From: Holacanthus passer
Lineage: Eukaryota > Chordata > Actinopteri > Pomacanthidae
DNA: 64,000 nt
Assembly (NCBI GenBank): GCA_025331565.1
Contig: JAFREQ010000027.1
Location: 1,745,501-1,809,500, forward strand
Direction: 5' to 3'
Of this stretch, positions 38,501-49,760 are shown piece by piece. The position numbers and the translations under genes are program-made. The notes under the pieces are model-generated. The model did no database searches. It saw nothing but the letters and a program-made list of their open reading frames with translations, and was not told the DNA's origin. Every line of letters starts with the position of its first letter. The stretch's first letter is position 1.

Positions 38501-40640
38501 CCCCGAACCCCCCTTGGATCTCCCCGCCACCGCCCACGACACCCCTTCCATCTCCCACTCCTCCGCTGCGGCCCTTCTGCCCCATTTATTGCCCCCTTTA
38601 CCTCCCCCGTCTCCACCTGCACTCCCATGACCCCGTGCATCCATAACATAGCTCCCTGAGACCTGCAGGGTTCAGAGAGCACACACAAACACACATGCTC
38701 AGACTTTCAGTGCCATAATGTGCTCTTTTGTAGATTATTGCTCAATTTAAGTACAACATCTTAACATTTTGACTAGATGTCCAGTACACACACATACATA
38801 CACACACATATATATATACACACACACAGTTACACAGACATTATTAAATCCTAGAGTAAGCAATAAATTGACATTTTAAAACAACTGCTCAGCCACTGTT
38901 TTGGGTAACATCTTGCTTATGTTAATCTCCAGAGAGAATTACACACTGGCCAGTCACTGGCCAAATTGGCAAATGGCCAAAGTCAATATAATTAAGCATT
39001 AATTGCGCACATTTGTTTCCTTTCACCTGCTACTGTACCTGCGTCGAGCACAACAGAATGTTAATGTGAATCCAGACTGAAAAAGATGCGTTTTGAACTC
39101 AGCCTGCTTTTCCAGTGTTTTTATCCTTGACAACCGTTTGTTGTAGAGGTTGTTTGAGGATCTGCAACAACTCTCAGTACATTATACTATTGCTGTCTTT
39201 GACAAAAAGAAGCAAAACACACTCACAAGCAAAGTCAAGCATGTTGACTTTGAACTATTCAAGCCTGGACTGTTCGCCTTGGCTCGTATGTACTCAAGTG
39301 CGTCTGAGTGTGTATGTGCACGTGTGACGGTGTAGGCAACATGTCTCCCGGCCTGACATCTGCCAATCAGCACGTCAGGATCAGTCAGTCATCTGTCACC
39401 TCCTCACAGACAGCTGTCAGTCAAGGCTTGTGGAAACCATGATTGGGGCAGGCGAGGAAGGAGCTCGGAGGAGGGAGCTGTGATTGGCTGTTTGAGCAGG
39501 AAGAGAGGTTGGGGGGGTGTTATCCGATCTTCAGTGAGAGAGGCTTTGTTCATGTGTGGAGTCTAACATTCAGTGGTCAATTAAAGCAGCTGCCAACTTG
39601 AAAAGCCACGAGTTCAACTCCTGATCAAAGTCCTACGCTCACATCCTGTCTGCCACACCTACCGTTCTGCTCCATCTAACAGCGGATGATGCAGTGGAAA
39701 CATTTTGTTTCCTCATGCAGGCTTTTCTGCTGTTTTCTCTCCAGGAAAAGGCCGTTCAGCTCCCCATGGACTCACTATCTTACAGTTCAGCTGTGGCCTG
39801 TTGGGATCAGTGGGTCAGCTGCAGACTAGTGGGTTGGTGCCAGAGCCGCTTTGATTTTGTCATCATCAAAAGCAGCAGGTGTTTTGTGCTTAACTGTCAT
39901 CTTATTGGGTCAGTGGATTCCTTCAGTTAGAGGTCTGTAAGAACTGATCAGACCAGGATGGACTGGTTCCATTCCAGTCTGGATCAGACTGGTGAGTCCA
40001 GTAGTTTGCTCTTTGATCCAGTCGCCGCCCGTGTTCTCATTACGATTGTTTTAAACATGTTTTACTTTTATGACTGAAATCGTAACTGTCAATATCACTT
40101 ATCAGGAGAAATGATCCAAATGGTAAATGCAAAACAAGTGCAGTGTGCCACGAGAGTGAATTATATTACAATCCACTTCATCAGCTCTGCAGAGCTCTCT
40201 CAGAGCCCACTTCTCTGAATCCACCATTTCATCCAAGTTTTGCATTTTCCTTTGTTTGTTTGTCTTTTCCTTGCAAATTGCAGCATAAATTATCCAAAAA
40301 ATAGATTAGACAAACTCTTCTTGATGGATGTCTGTTTCTGTTTTGATGCAGGAACATGAAAATTTGTGTTCCCGTTGGATTTTGGGGTTGTGTGTTCATC
40401 CTCTCGCTGTCATCCAGTGTGTTGATCCCTGTAACACTGTACTCAGCAGTTCAATGTGCTCCTTTCTGACTCTCACGCCTAAATGAATATGTGTATTTTA
40501 GTGAAGATAGTCATTGTATGTGGGCTGTCTAGTCTTTTTTAGGTTGCGCTAAGCTCCCGGCTTTATACAGTAAATAATTCATCAACAGCTTCAGTGACAG
40601 TTTTTTAGGCGCAAAATTCTAATACGTTCATAATGTGTTT
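32536..40640. other. Noncoding stretch, no gene seen
   Basis: It holds a purine-rich block on the + strand at about 33060-33360, a CA run at 35385-35411, a pyrimidine-rich block at about 38310-38640, and otherwise unique-looking sequence. Open frames in it are short or biased in composition. No exon is recognisable. Confidence 0.5.
35385..35411. repeat. (CA)n microsatellite
   Basis: A pure CA run of about 27 bp. Confidence 0.95.
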
Positions 40641-41045
40641 TCACCTGACTTGTCTTAACTCTTCGATGGGGGAAATAATATCTCATTTCTCAGCCCCTCC
40701 GCTGTATATTGTTCAATTAATTAGCCTTTTTTGACCCTCTTTTTCTGACTGGTAGCAACACGCCAAAAAAAAACCCAACTCATAATTCTCCCTCTCGCCT
40801 CACATACTGTCAGTCCAATTAAGTGTTTTTAAATGCCTGTTGAAACAAGCGCTGGCAGACTTATTAGATTAAAACGGAATAGAACTCATTTGCACCCCAT
40901 AATCAAATAGACTGCTTTTACCGTGAGGAAAAAAAAAACTGCTTAGCCGTGCAACTTTTTTCACCCGCTTATTCATAGAAAAATTACTTGTAATAAAAGA
41001 GTCTGATTTAGTTATTTTTCCCCCCTTCAACCTCATGCGTCAAAA
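40641..41045. promoter_or_regulatory. Candidate conserved noncoding element (inference)
   Basis: About 400 bp without microsatellites or recognised repeats. It is AT-rich and carries homeodomain-type words such as CAATTAATTAG (about 40714-40724), CCAATTAAG and CATAATCAAAT. The texture resembles vertebrate conserved noncoding elements, but conservation cannot be judged from one sequence. Confidence 0.2.
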
Positions 41046-42570
41046 AGGCATGGTGAAGGGTGAGTGTGTGCGCGAGCGAGAGAGGTGAGGGAGAGAGAGA
41101 GAGAGATGCTATCAGTGAATCAGTATTCATAGACTATAGCCAGTTCTGCCAGCCCTGTCTCACAGTAGGTGTTCAGCTCTATGAAGATAAAGTGATTTTT
41201 CTGGAGTGAGTGACCCTAATTCTGACCTGACACACACATACGCACCCACACAGTACACACACATAATTAAGCAGGCGCTGCTAGAATGAGATCCACAGCT
41301 CAACTTCAGTTTTATCCCTGCACTCTCACTCTCTTATGTCAGTGCTCTGAAATGCATTTACGCCACAGGGTTCCCTCTGCATATCTGAATGCAAACCGGA
41401 CCACCTAAGGCTTTTTTTGACCACCTCGGCCGACGAATTTCAAACTTCCAACACAAAAAAAAAAAATCAACACCTTTACCCACGCCGTTACCTGTTAGGC
41501 AGCACTTTGACCTCATGTCGAGCCAGAGAAAATCTCGCTACGGCTGTTGCAGTAAAACTCAAGATTAATTTTTGGATGTTTAATGCAGCACAATGTAAGA
41601 ATAATGATCATTGCTGGCCCATTTGTAAAGGACAAGTCATCAAGGACCTAATTTCTGCCACACATACTCTCGCTGTGAACGTGCAGGGCGATGGAGAGGA
41701 GAGGAGAGAGAGAGGGCGGGATCGTGGTGGACGATCAGCCCCGGAGCAGCGACCCTGCTCCTCTTCTCCTCCTGTCCTTTCATCCTCCTCTCCTCCCTCT
41801 CCACTCTATCACGGAGCTCATCTCCCCAGCAAATTGAATTCCTCCCCAGAATCTGCCTAAGCAGCTTCGTGAGACCAGCCCGAGAGCGGAGGCACGCGCA
41901 TGTTGCATCAGTGACAAAGTATGTGTGTGTGTGTGTGCACGTGCTCCTGCATGCACATCTCCCTCTTGACTCTCCTGTCACATTTGGAGGCCAATCTCTC
42001 TGTTAGGCAACATTCCTCCCGAAGAGACAAAAAGCAGAGACCTTGAGCTGCCACACACTTTGACAGAGACGGACCGAGGGGCAGCCAGAGAAGGAGGTAG
42101 GATCAAAGAGAGGGGAGGTGGTCTTGATAGACAGACAGGTGCTTGGATAGTACAACTGGAGAGAAAGAAAGACAGGTTGAGGAACAGACAGAGAGTGACG
42201 TGTTGACATTGAGTGACAGAGAGACAGACAGCGGGGAAGGGAGAGAGAGACAGGCGACATCAGCGAGTGAAACATGCCGTTAACTGACCTTGTTCTTCTC
42301 AGATGTGGAGTTTTGTGTCTCTGTCTGTAAATCCTAATGGACTCCCTTTAAAGTAGATGGAGGGACTAAAGGGCAGCGACGAGTGGAGTGGGGGGGCGGA
42401 TGCAACATGCAGCTGTATGAAATATGAAGAAAGTGGTAGATAAGTGGATAGAACGGAGGCAGGCCCAAAAACAACCACATCTCCACATCTTTCTATTTGT
42501 ACAGAAACCATGTGAGCCAGCCTTTCTAATTGAGGGCCTTGTTTGTCGCTGTTAAGGCTGCGTCTTTGCT

Positions 42571-42614
42571 ACTCTCTCTCTGTCTCTCTCTCTCTCACAC
42601 ACTCACACACACCC
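42571..42614. repeat. (CT)n then (CA)n microsatellite
   Basis: A CT run with one GT interruption passes into a short CA run. Confidence 0.93.
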
Positions 42615-42740
42615 ACGGGCAGGCAGCGGTGAGTTATAGTGCTGGTCAGCAGTATGACATTGGAGTCTGCATTGCCAGCCATCGTCTATAGAAACGGAAT
42701 ATTCCAAATAAATCCTTACGCTCACACGCTCACACACTGT

Positions 42741-42769
42741 TTCTCTCTCTCTCTCTCTCTCACCCCTAT

Positions 42770-42805
<36 letters not shown>
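42741..42805. repeat. Compound (TC)n and (CA)n microsatellite
   Basis: About 22 bp of TC, eight bases of other sequence, then about 35 bp of CA. Confidence 0.95.
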
Positions 42806-42807
<2 letters not shown>

Positions 42808-44709
42808 CCGTATAAATCTATCTTCGATGGAACACTTCCCTCTTGTGCACGGAGCAGGCAGCTATCAATCTAAAAGAGAGACGGAGAGGGCGAAACAGTG
42901 GAAAGCAGAGAAAGAGAGGGCAAGAAAAAGGTGGCCCTGAGACATCCACTGGGAATAAGGAATAAGGGAGGAAACAGAGACGAGGCGAGAGGGCTGCAGG
43001 AAAGACAGAACCGAGAAAGTTGAAAAGGCAGGGAGAGGAGAGAAGATTGAGTTGACAGGAAAAGGAGCGAGAGAAAGAGAGAATGTAAAACTCTGCCTTA
43101 GAGTTATGGACCTGTCCATACATACTGGAGCAAGCAGATAACCCTGCCCCCTCTAACCGAGTGTGTGTGTGTATGTGTGTGTAAGTAGTTGATAGGTTGA
43201 ATAAATCTCATTGTCTACAACCCTCCCCCACTCTACCCCCACTGTACACCCCAAACCCATGCTGATTTTTGTTTAGTGGATCCAGGCCTGAACATTAGTT
43301 GCTGTGGACAAACTCTTTATGGCTCTGTGCTGTGTGGTGGTGAGCCAGGTCTGACCACCTGAGCCAAGAGTTAAAGACTGGACAGCATTGTTTAGAGAGC
43401 AGCTGCAGGAGAGCTATTCAGTAAATACCTCACAAAGGCAGGGTGGGCGATTTCAACAGCCTTATCCTAAGATGCAGTATTGGTATTGTGAGTTGCTGGA
43501 CAGAACAGTATTGTGCAGTCTCTATGCTTGGATGCTTGACAGTCTACCACATGTACTGTAATAATACACAGTGTCCTGATAGGGGAATATAATAGATGAG
43601 GTGGAGGTGAAGAACCAGTGTCGATGACAGTAAAAGGTTGGGTCTCAGCCGGCCAGAAGGTTCTCAACATGGGTGTCAATGTGTCTTGTGACTGATCAGC
43701 TCCACACGTCTAGAAAACTTGTTAAAGGATTGAAAGTGACTACAGTTTGACTTTTGTCTTCATGTAAAGCCTAAAGTTTAATATACACTGAGATTTGTTA
43801 TAATTCAATCAATGCCAGCAATACAGCAGATGCTCTGAGCAGACAGAAGAAATAGTCAAGTAATATTGTGTCGTTCCAGGAAGTGAATGTGATAAAATTG
43901 CTGCTTTTCTGGACCGTTGATGCGCAGCAGTGCAGGGAAATAGGACACGGGGACACGGTGATGCATGTCGTCATGCACATGCTGGCGTTTCGACGTGCAT
44001 CGTGATATGCCATGCATGTGTTGGCCCTCGGGGTACACCTGTATCCCAAGGTATAATTTAAAAGTGATGTCATAATTAATGATGTACATCAAACACAGCA
44101 CACCTGGGACTGTCAGTTGTAATTACTGCTGTTATAAACATCAAAATCTATTTAGTCCATCGAAGAATGAGCATTTGGAACATATTTTTGTGGATATGAC
44201 TTTACTTAACACAAGTAAAAAATGCTTGCGGATAGTAAAAATTATTTGTGGATCATAGCACACATTTGTGGATTGCCTTCTGTTGGTTACAACTATTTAA
44301 GTGCAATAAAAACTTCAATAAACATAAATGAGAGCGTAATAAAGGCAAAAAGGTCAGAGTTTTGGCTGCAGGAGCAGAATGAAGTACATGTAAAGTAAAT
44401 AAATACAGTAGCAGATGGAGTAATATTTCTCTTTAGTGTTGGTTTGATGCCTGATTTCTTTTTTAAAATCTGCCTTGACATTTACTAAATGGCACCTGCC
44501 AACAGTCTTGGAGAATATGCAAATCTCAGTCTGAAACTATATACAAAAAAAATCCAGGCATATTGGTATGTCTGTGTTTTGTTCTACTCAGTCTGTGTGC
44601 AAAGGACAAAACATGAATGCAGATAACATTTGCTCTGTTGTCCAAGGATGACTAATGCAGACTTTTTCAAATAACAAATGCATTTTCTCTGTCTTTGTCT
44701 GTCTGTCAG

Positions 44710-44866
44710 AGGTGGCTCCCTATCTGCGAGGGGGTGGACTGCAGCAGCAGGTGGTGTTGGAGGGAAACAGACTGGTGCTGACCTGCCTGGCTGGAGGCAG
44801 CTGGCCTCTGCAGTACCGCTGGACTCTCAACAACAGCAACATCACCGACTGGACGCCACAGTACAG
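44710..44866 (+). CDS. sdk1: Sidekick Ig domain 1, first half (exon)
   Basis: Sidekick proteins are synaptic immunoglobulin-superfamily adhesion molecules with six Ig domains, thirteen fibronectin III domains and one membrane span. Their first Ig domains drive homophilic recognition in retinal and other neurons. This 157 bp exon encodes E-V-A-P-Y-L then LEGNRLVLTC, the N-terminal signature of the mature protein. The Ig Cys is at 44784-44786 and the core Trp twelve residues later at 44820-44822. Two N-glycosylation sequons (NNS at 44829, NIT at 44838) lie in the next loop. Splice sites: a long pyrimidine tract and CTGTCAG before 44710, and CAG|GTCAGC after 44866. It starts in phase 1 (AG completes a codon) and ends in phase 2. 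Paralogue: the third exon favours SDK1 over SDK2, and a or b is undetermined. The sequence is clearly diverged from mammals (GGGLQQQ where mammals have a KTE-type segment). Confidence 0.88.
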
Positions 44867-45490
44867 GTCAGCTGTCACCGACTGGTTATGCGTCTGACAT
44901 TTTGTCATGGATCTCTCTGTTCTCCAAGTCACACGTCGGCTTGTTTGTCTTACATCCTTTATTTGTTATTTGTTTCCTTCTCTCTGAGAATCTCATATGT
45001 ATTCAGTCATGACTATAGCATGGAAAACCAGCGGGCCATAAGTGATGGAGTGTGGTTAGAGGAGGTCAGAACATTTAGACAGTGGAGCCAAAGTGAGATT
45101 AATAATTACATTAGCACCATAAATATGTATATGGTCTGGGGAAAGAACCAATCAATATGTCTGAGCTTCACATTCGGCTTTTCTCTCTGTACCTCTTCTT
45201 CGCTGCCTCTGCCCCGTTGTCCCTGTGTGTGTTGGCCGGTCAGAGCTAAGAAATCCCTCTCGGCAAAACTGCAGCTGTGAAACAAAATTGTTTTTCACAT
45301 CTCTCAGAAATAGAAGGAATCTTGGGAACTCCATACACACCGAGGGAGGGGGAGGTTGAGCCAGCATTTTGTAGGCAGTCGTTGTTCGAGCCAGGAGGCG
45401 TTGTGTAGCTCTGGACTGCTCGCAGCGTTCTGGCTAGTTTAGTTTGTTGAGACCAGGGCTATGCTGAATTGGCAGGGTGCAGTGACTGTA

Positions 45491-45492
<2 letters not shown>

Positions 45493-45523
<31 letters not shown>
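45493..45523. repeat. (GT)n microsatellite
   Basis: A pure GT run of about 31 bp, 50 bp upstream of the SINE. Confidence 0.95.
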
Positions 45524-45526
<3 letters not shown>

Positions 45527-45574
45527 AATGTGCGACCATCTGGAATCCTCTGCCTTCCTTCACTGTTAGTTTAA

Positions 45575-45811
45575 CGTAGGCAGGTAGAGCAGGTTGTCCA
45601 CTAATTGAAGGGTTAGTGGTTCGATCCCCGGCTTCCTTCCTTGTTCTTGAACAAAACTCTAAACCCCCAATTATTCTGAATTAAGATCTTGGTGCTTTGT
45701 GTGGTACTGTAGCTTGCTGCCATTGGTGTGCAAGTGTGTGTGAATGAGCAAATGCTAGACACATTGCAAATAAATCTGGATAAAAGTGCTATATACAGTA
45801 AATGCGCTCCA
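45575..45811 (+). mobile_element. tRNA-derived SINE
   Basis: The 5' part is tRNA-like, with an A-box-like GGTAGAGCAGGT near 45582-45593 and a perfect B box GGTTCGATCCC at 45618-45628. A unique body follows. The 3' tail (TGTGTGAATGAGCAAATG, then GGATAAAAGTGCTATATACA) matches the tail of a SINE type that is widespread in acanthomorph fish. The B box is intact but the A box and tail carry substitutions, so this is an old copy. It is in the same orientation as the host gene. It is not a functional tRNA gene: the cloverleaf is not complete. Confidence 0.75.
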
Positions 45812-48215
45812 AATCTTCCATTTTCACACAGTCAAATAATTCTGACGTACAGAATCACACAGTTTGTCTCTTTTCATGCCTTCTGTTTAGAATATTATCT
45901 GATTTATACTATTTACCTCTTGTGCTGTTTAATGTACTGGACAGTGAAGAATTCAGAAGAGCAGTGCTGGCAGTGAAAATGATTTACACTAATAGAAGCT
46001 TCAGTTACATTTCCTTCTTCCAGCATCAGTTCAGCTACAGTAGCCTGATACTTTTTACACATAGTGAGTTATAATAAAATCATCACTGGACAAGTTAGAC
46101 TTTGAAAAAAAACAAAACAGAGAAGCAGCATGGGCTTTGTTTTAGGAACACTCTACAGAACTGCATCGCATTTTTTGTGGCTGAGATTTTTTTTTTTTTT
46201 TCACAAATAATGGTTTCTCAAGCCAGCCCTTGTGTTCATTAAATGCTGCCTAATTTTGCTGGTGAAAGTATAGAAACCTGCTCCACCTGCTCCTCACTGA
46301 GCACAAACACAACACTGTGGGGAAAATAAGAGAATTTCTCACAGGCAATGACTCATTTTTTCATTAGTTTACATATTAATCACTCGTAGGTTTTATGTTT
46401 TCCTCTGTATTCACACTCTTAAACAATGTCTTCACACATCACAACATCACACATTGTAGAAATCCATCTAGTCTAGTGTTCATATTGATGCTACAGGGAG
46501 GGTTTGGTCAGTTTGTGCTGAAGCTGTCTCACCATAAAAGCTGATTCAAATTGATCTTGTCTCGAATCACACAGGGAATTTCACTGTGTCAGAGAAATTC
46601 ACTGAGAAATTATTGTCCTGATTGGGACCTGTCAACATTGTACTTTGTGTTTAGTGAGAAATATGTAGGGAAACTAGTTGGGATTTCGGTAGAATACAGT
46701 GACAGCCCCACCGCACACGCTTATTAAAAAACGTAATGGAACACAGACAGAGAGAGAGAGAGATGCGGTGTTAGGAAGTGTCCAATATCAAAATCTGTTT
46801 CAGGATGAGAGCTGCTGTGTAATGTGTCATTTCTAATACAAATGGAATTGCGCGTGTGAGTCTTTGATGTACGCATGTGTGTGTTAGTGTGTGTGGGTCT
46901 GTGTGTGTTGGCAGCGTCCACTGACAGCCTGCGAGTTAAATACTTGGCTGTCCTGGTATTCATAATGAGCCCCAAAGCGATGTCCAGTTTTACAGTGTCT
47001 GTCCGGCTTGTGTGTAATATGGTGTGTGTGTGTGTGTGTATGTGTGTATATGCATTTGTGTGTTTGTCCAGCATGGCACCAACCTAGATCCTATGCCAAG
47101 CTTCCCATTAGTGAAGCACAGTCCATTAAAACCCCATTAACAACCCCTCTCAGAAAAAAATCATGCACGCAGTCAAAAATGTTCTCATGCGCAGCACACA
47201 CACATACTGTACATATGCACCACTCTGCCTTCCCTTCTGTTATTGGGAAACTTTGACAACCTTAGGCCAAATCCATTCTCACATCAAAGTCATTTCAAGA
47301 GAATTACACAAGAGTGCATGCATACGGACAAACAGACCTCCACCTTCTGTCCCATCTGTCTTTGTGGTCTCAAAACATCACTCCCAATGCTGCCTTTCTC
47401 CTTCACATTTTTTTCCCCTCAACTGCTAACTCACATTTCTCTATACCGAGTCCACTTTTTCCAAACTCCTCACACGGTCAGCGCAACCGAAGTCGGCGTG
47501 GACTTTTCATTTCTTTCACAAATTCATCAACTGTTTTCTCACTCTGACTCTGTGTATTTACATTTTGCGTATTGTAAAACTTATGCCCAAAACCTAAGAA
47601 AGCACAAAATGACTGCAAATGTGGCAGTAATTTGCTCCATTCTGTTCATCTACATCTAAAGAGAAATAAAAAATAAAAATGCATAAGCTCCTAATTGGGA
47701 TACTGAGCACACGTTTCCATTTTTTGATGCCTTCTATAAAAGACTTGCCAGGTTTGCTCTGTGCAAAAATGGCAAACAAATGAAGCCTACTGAAGCGTTT
47801 TGCAGCATTTTCATATTTTACTTTCATATCATAAGGTAGCTCTAAACAAGTGCCCTTCTTTTTATTGCAATGGAGTTCATGATAGGTAAATAAATAAGTG
47901 AAGAAATAAAAGCTACTGTGTTTCCCTGTTGTTGGTGATTTTTATGCTCATTATATAACGAGTGATGAAGTGTTGCCATTGGCAGACAAATGTTGTCGGG
48001 TGCAAGAGTTGATCCTGAGATTTGTATAAAGTGTTTTGGTTGCATTAGTGCATTTTAAAGATTAACTCTTGTGCTGAGCTGCATGTTGGTAAAGAGAACT
48101 GTGTGAAGAGTTTTGAAAGCTCAGCATAGAGAAATGTGAGTTAGCTCCTGTCATAGTGCTCAGATATAAAACACACCCCAATCAGCTTGCTCTCTGTGTG
48201 TCCGTCCATCTTCAG

Positions 48216-48322
48216 GTTGTCCGTCCCGTCTCTGAAGAGGACTGATGCTGGCCTGTATCAGTGCATCGTGAGGAATAGGATGGGAGCCATCATAAACAGG
48301 AGAACAGAGGTGCAGGTGGCCT
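48216..48322 (+). CDS. sdk1: Sidekick Ig domain 1, second half (exon)
   Basis: This 107 bp exon completes the first Ig domain. Its first base joins AG from the previous exon to give AGG (Arg). The reading then runs LSVPSL-KRTDAGLYQC-IVRNRMGA, with the second Ig cysteine at 48262-48264 inside the classic D-x-G-x-Y-x-C motif. It ends ...TEVQVA plus one base. The segment from YQC to RNRMGA is nearly the same in all vertebrate Sidekicks and is the strongest single identifier. Splice sites are good: a pyrimidine tract with CCATCTTCAG at the left, and CCT|GTGAGT at the right. Phase is 2 in and 1 out. The mammalian LLQR after RNRMGA is IINR here. Whether it is SDK1 or SDK2 cannot be told from this exon alone. 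Confidence 0.9.
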
Positions 48323-48903
48323 GTGAGTACGCAAATGTTCACACCATTATAATAACACCAATAAACAAGGTTTTTTTTTTTAAATGACTCACAGTGTTGT
48401 TTTTGACAAAACCCTACCAGCAGCAACTTTGTGCACACAAGCAAGCAACTGAAATCACAATTAGTCATCACTTTTTGCAGTCAGAAATAGTGTTAAAGTT
48501 AATTTGTTGTTTTTCAGTTTGAATTTCATATCTTTATGTAATATCTGCACAGCACTTAAACACTAAAATACTGAGCATGCACCGAACCCAGTCAAAAATT
48601 TCCCATCTATCTAAAAGGTAAACACAAATTCATATTTTAAGACTCATTGCCCCGTCACACCAGCACACTTCACTTCATCCTAACTGGATCGCTGCAGCTG
48701 GTGGATTCGTTACGTCAGCAGGCTTTTAGAACCACATTTTTCTTGAAGACGCACAGGTGAAATTTGCTGTGCTACATTTTGGCTCAACCAGACCTTAGTG
48801 CTGCTTTTTTTTCGTCAGTGGTGATTTTAATTGCTTGCATTAACGTTTCTTGGCTTAACTCGACACAGCGGTATTGTAACTCTTCATATCTCTTCTCCTC
48901 CAG
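48323..48903 (+). other. Intron between Ig1 and Ig2 (581 bp)
   Basis: Phase 1, bounded by GTGAGTAC and TCTTCTCCTCCAG. No repeats except an oligo-T run near 48371-48380. It is the shortest intron in the window and separates two Ig domains, as is usual for phase 1 introns in this superfamily. Confidence 0.88.
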
Positions 48904-49051
48904 TTTTGGGGAACTTCTCCGCCGAGGAGCAGAGGAAGACGGTGACTCAGGGACGAGCGGCCGTCATCAGCCAGCCTCCCCTCGCTTCTTTCCCCCGACC
49001 CCTAGTCACATGGTACAAAGATGGACACAAGATAATCCCCAACAACCGAAT
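48904..49051 (+). CDS. sdk1: Sidekick Ig domain 2, first half (exon)
   Basis: This 148 bp exon starts with TT, which completes Phe with the T of the previous exon, then reads LGNFSAEEQRKTVTQG, FPRPLVTWYKDG and GHKIIPNNR. It ends in AT, so a downstream exon must complete Ile (the family has RIAI at this point). The core Trp is at 49011-49013. The first canonical Ig cysteine is absent: the strand reads A-A-V-I-S-Q. This is also the case in Ig2 of known Sidekicks and is not a defect. The QRKTV and GHKIIP words are those of Sidekick-1, while Sidekick-2 has different residues there, so this exon carries the paralogue call. Splice sites are a pyrimidine-rich acceptor ending CTCCTCCAG and the donor AAT|GTAGGT. 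A CU tract begins 17 bases inside the intron. Confidence 0.88.
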
Positions 49052-49068
49052 GTAGGTGTCTCTTTGGT

Positions 49069-49096
49069 TCTCTCTCTCTCTCTCTCTCTCTCTCTC
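49069..49096 (+). repeat. (TC)n tract just inside the Ig2 donor
   Basis: A run of 28 bases of TC starting 17 bases downstream of the GTAGGT donor. CU-rich RNA is the binding platform of polypyrimidine-tract-binding proteins. A role in splicing of this exon is inference only, since CT microsatellites are common in this window. Confidence 0.9.
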
Positions 49097-49189
49097 CTGC
49101 ACACACTCACGTTTACATAGTGATTTATGCACCCACGCTGGTGTGTGTGTGTGTGTATGTGTAACAAAATACCACTTGAGATAAAATTT

Positions 49190-49760
49190 TAATTTTACAG
49201 TTCTTATCCCTCAGTGGTATATTAATTAGCGTGCTCTTGAAGCACAAAAGTTCTTTTTAATCCTTGCACGCCAATTGTTATGAATAATAAGCCATTTAGA
49301 CAACTGACCCTTTTCATTAGACATCTGTACAATAGACCTAGGACATTATCAAGAGAAGATAAAGTGGATTTTTCAATGAACCCAATCTTTTTCACTTGTC
49401 TAATCTACAAGGTTATTAAGTAATTTTAGGTACACGGGAGATGTTCTTTTATATTAATTGTGCAGCGGAGATATGAGGGTCCCTGGATGTGTTGTGTAAG
49501 CTGTATTTCACAGTCTTTTGTTTAATGCTGTTGTCTGGCTCCTTTTGAAATGCCTGTAATTTGCATATTATTCCGTAGCTGCTACAGCTATCCCGTCAGT
49601 GTCGTTATTTTGAAAAATGTTCACACGCTGTATTAATAATGTAATTATTCAGACAGAGCAGGGAAGTGTAGGGTTTGTTGTGAAAGCTTTTTCAGAATAA
49701 TGTGCTATAGACTGAGGCAGCATCTTAAATTATTTTAGAATATGTACCTGTTTGAATCTA
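49190..49760. promoter_or_regulatory. Candidate conserved noncoding element (inference)
   Basis: About 570 bp free of microsatellites and recognised repeats. It is AT-rich and carries homeodomain-type words (ATTAATTAG near 49222-49230, TAATGTAATTATT near 49637-49650) and a perfect octamer ATTTGCAT at 49559-49566. Such clustering is typical of neural enhancers in introns of adhesion genes, but conservation cannot be judged here. Confidence 0.22.

Larger units (their letters stand above)
41046..44709. other. Noncoding stretch immediately upstream of the first Ig exon
   Basis: It contains a GA run (41088-41106), a GT run (41919-41938), purine-rich + strand blocks (about 42040-42260 and 42850-43085) and compound CT/CA repeats (42571-42614, 42741-42805). 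It ends in a strong polypyrimidine tract and the acceptor CTGTCAG at 44703-44709. No other exon is seen. Confidence 0.6.
44867..48215 (+). other. Intron between the two Ig1 exons (3,349 bp)
   Basis: It is bounded by GTCAGC at the left and CCATCTTCAG at the right, phase 2. It contains GT runs at 45493-45523 and 47021-47048, a tRNA-derived SINE at 45575-45811, an oligo-T run near 46187-46201, and otherwise unremarkable sequence. No alternative exon was recognised. Confidence 0.85.

Noticed and set aside
41417..41860. Open frame of 147 codons on the + strand
   Set aside because: It crosses an A run and purine-rich and pyrimidine-rich blocks, and shows no protein family features.
45575..45660. 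tRNA gene suggested by the GGTTCGATCCC box
   Set aside because: The cloverleaf is incomplete, and the sequence continues into a SINE body and tail, so it is the head of a SINE.
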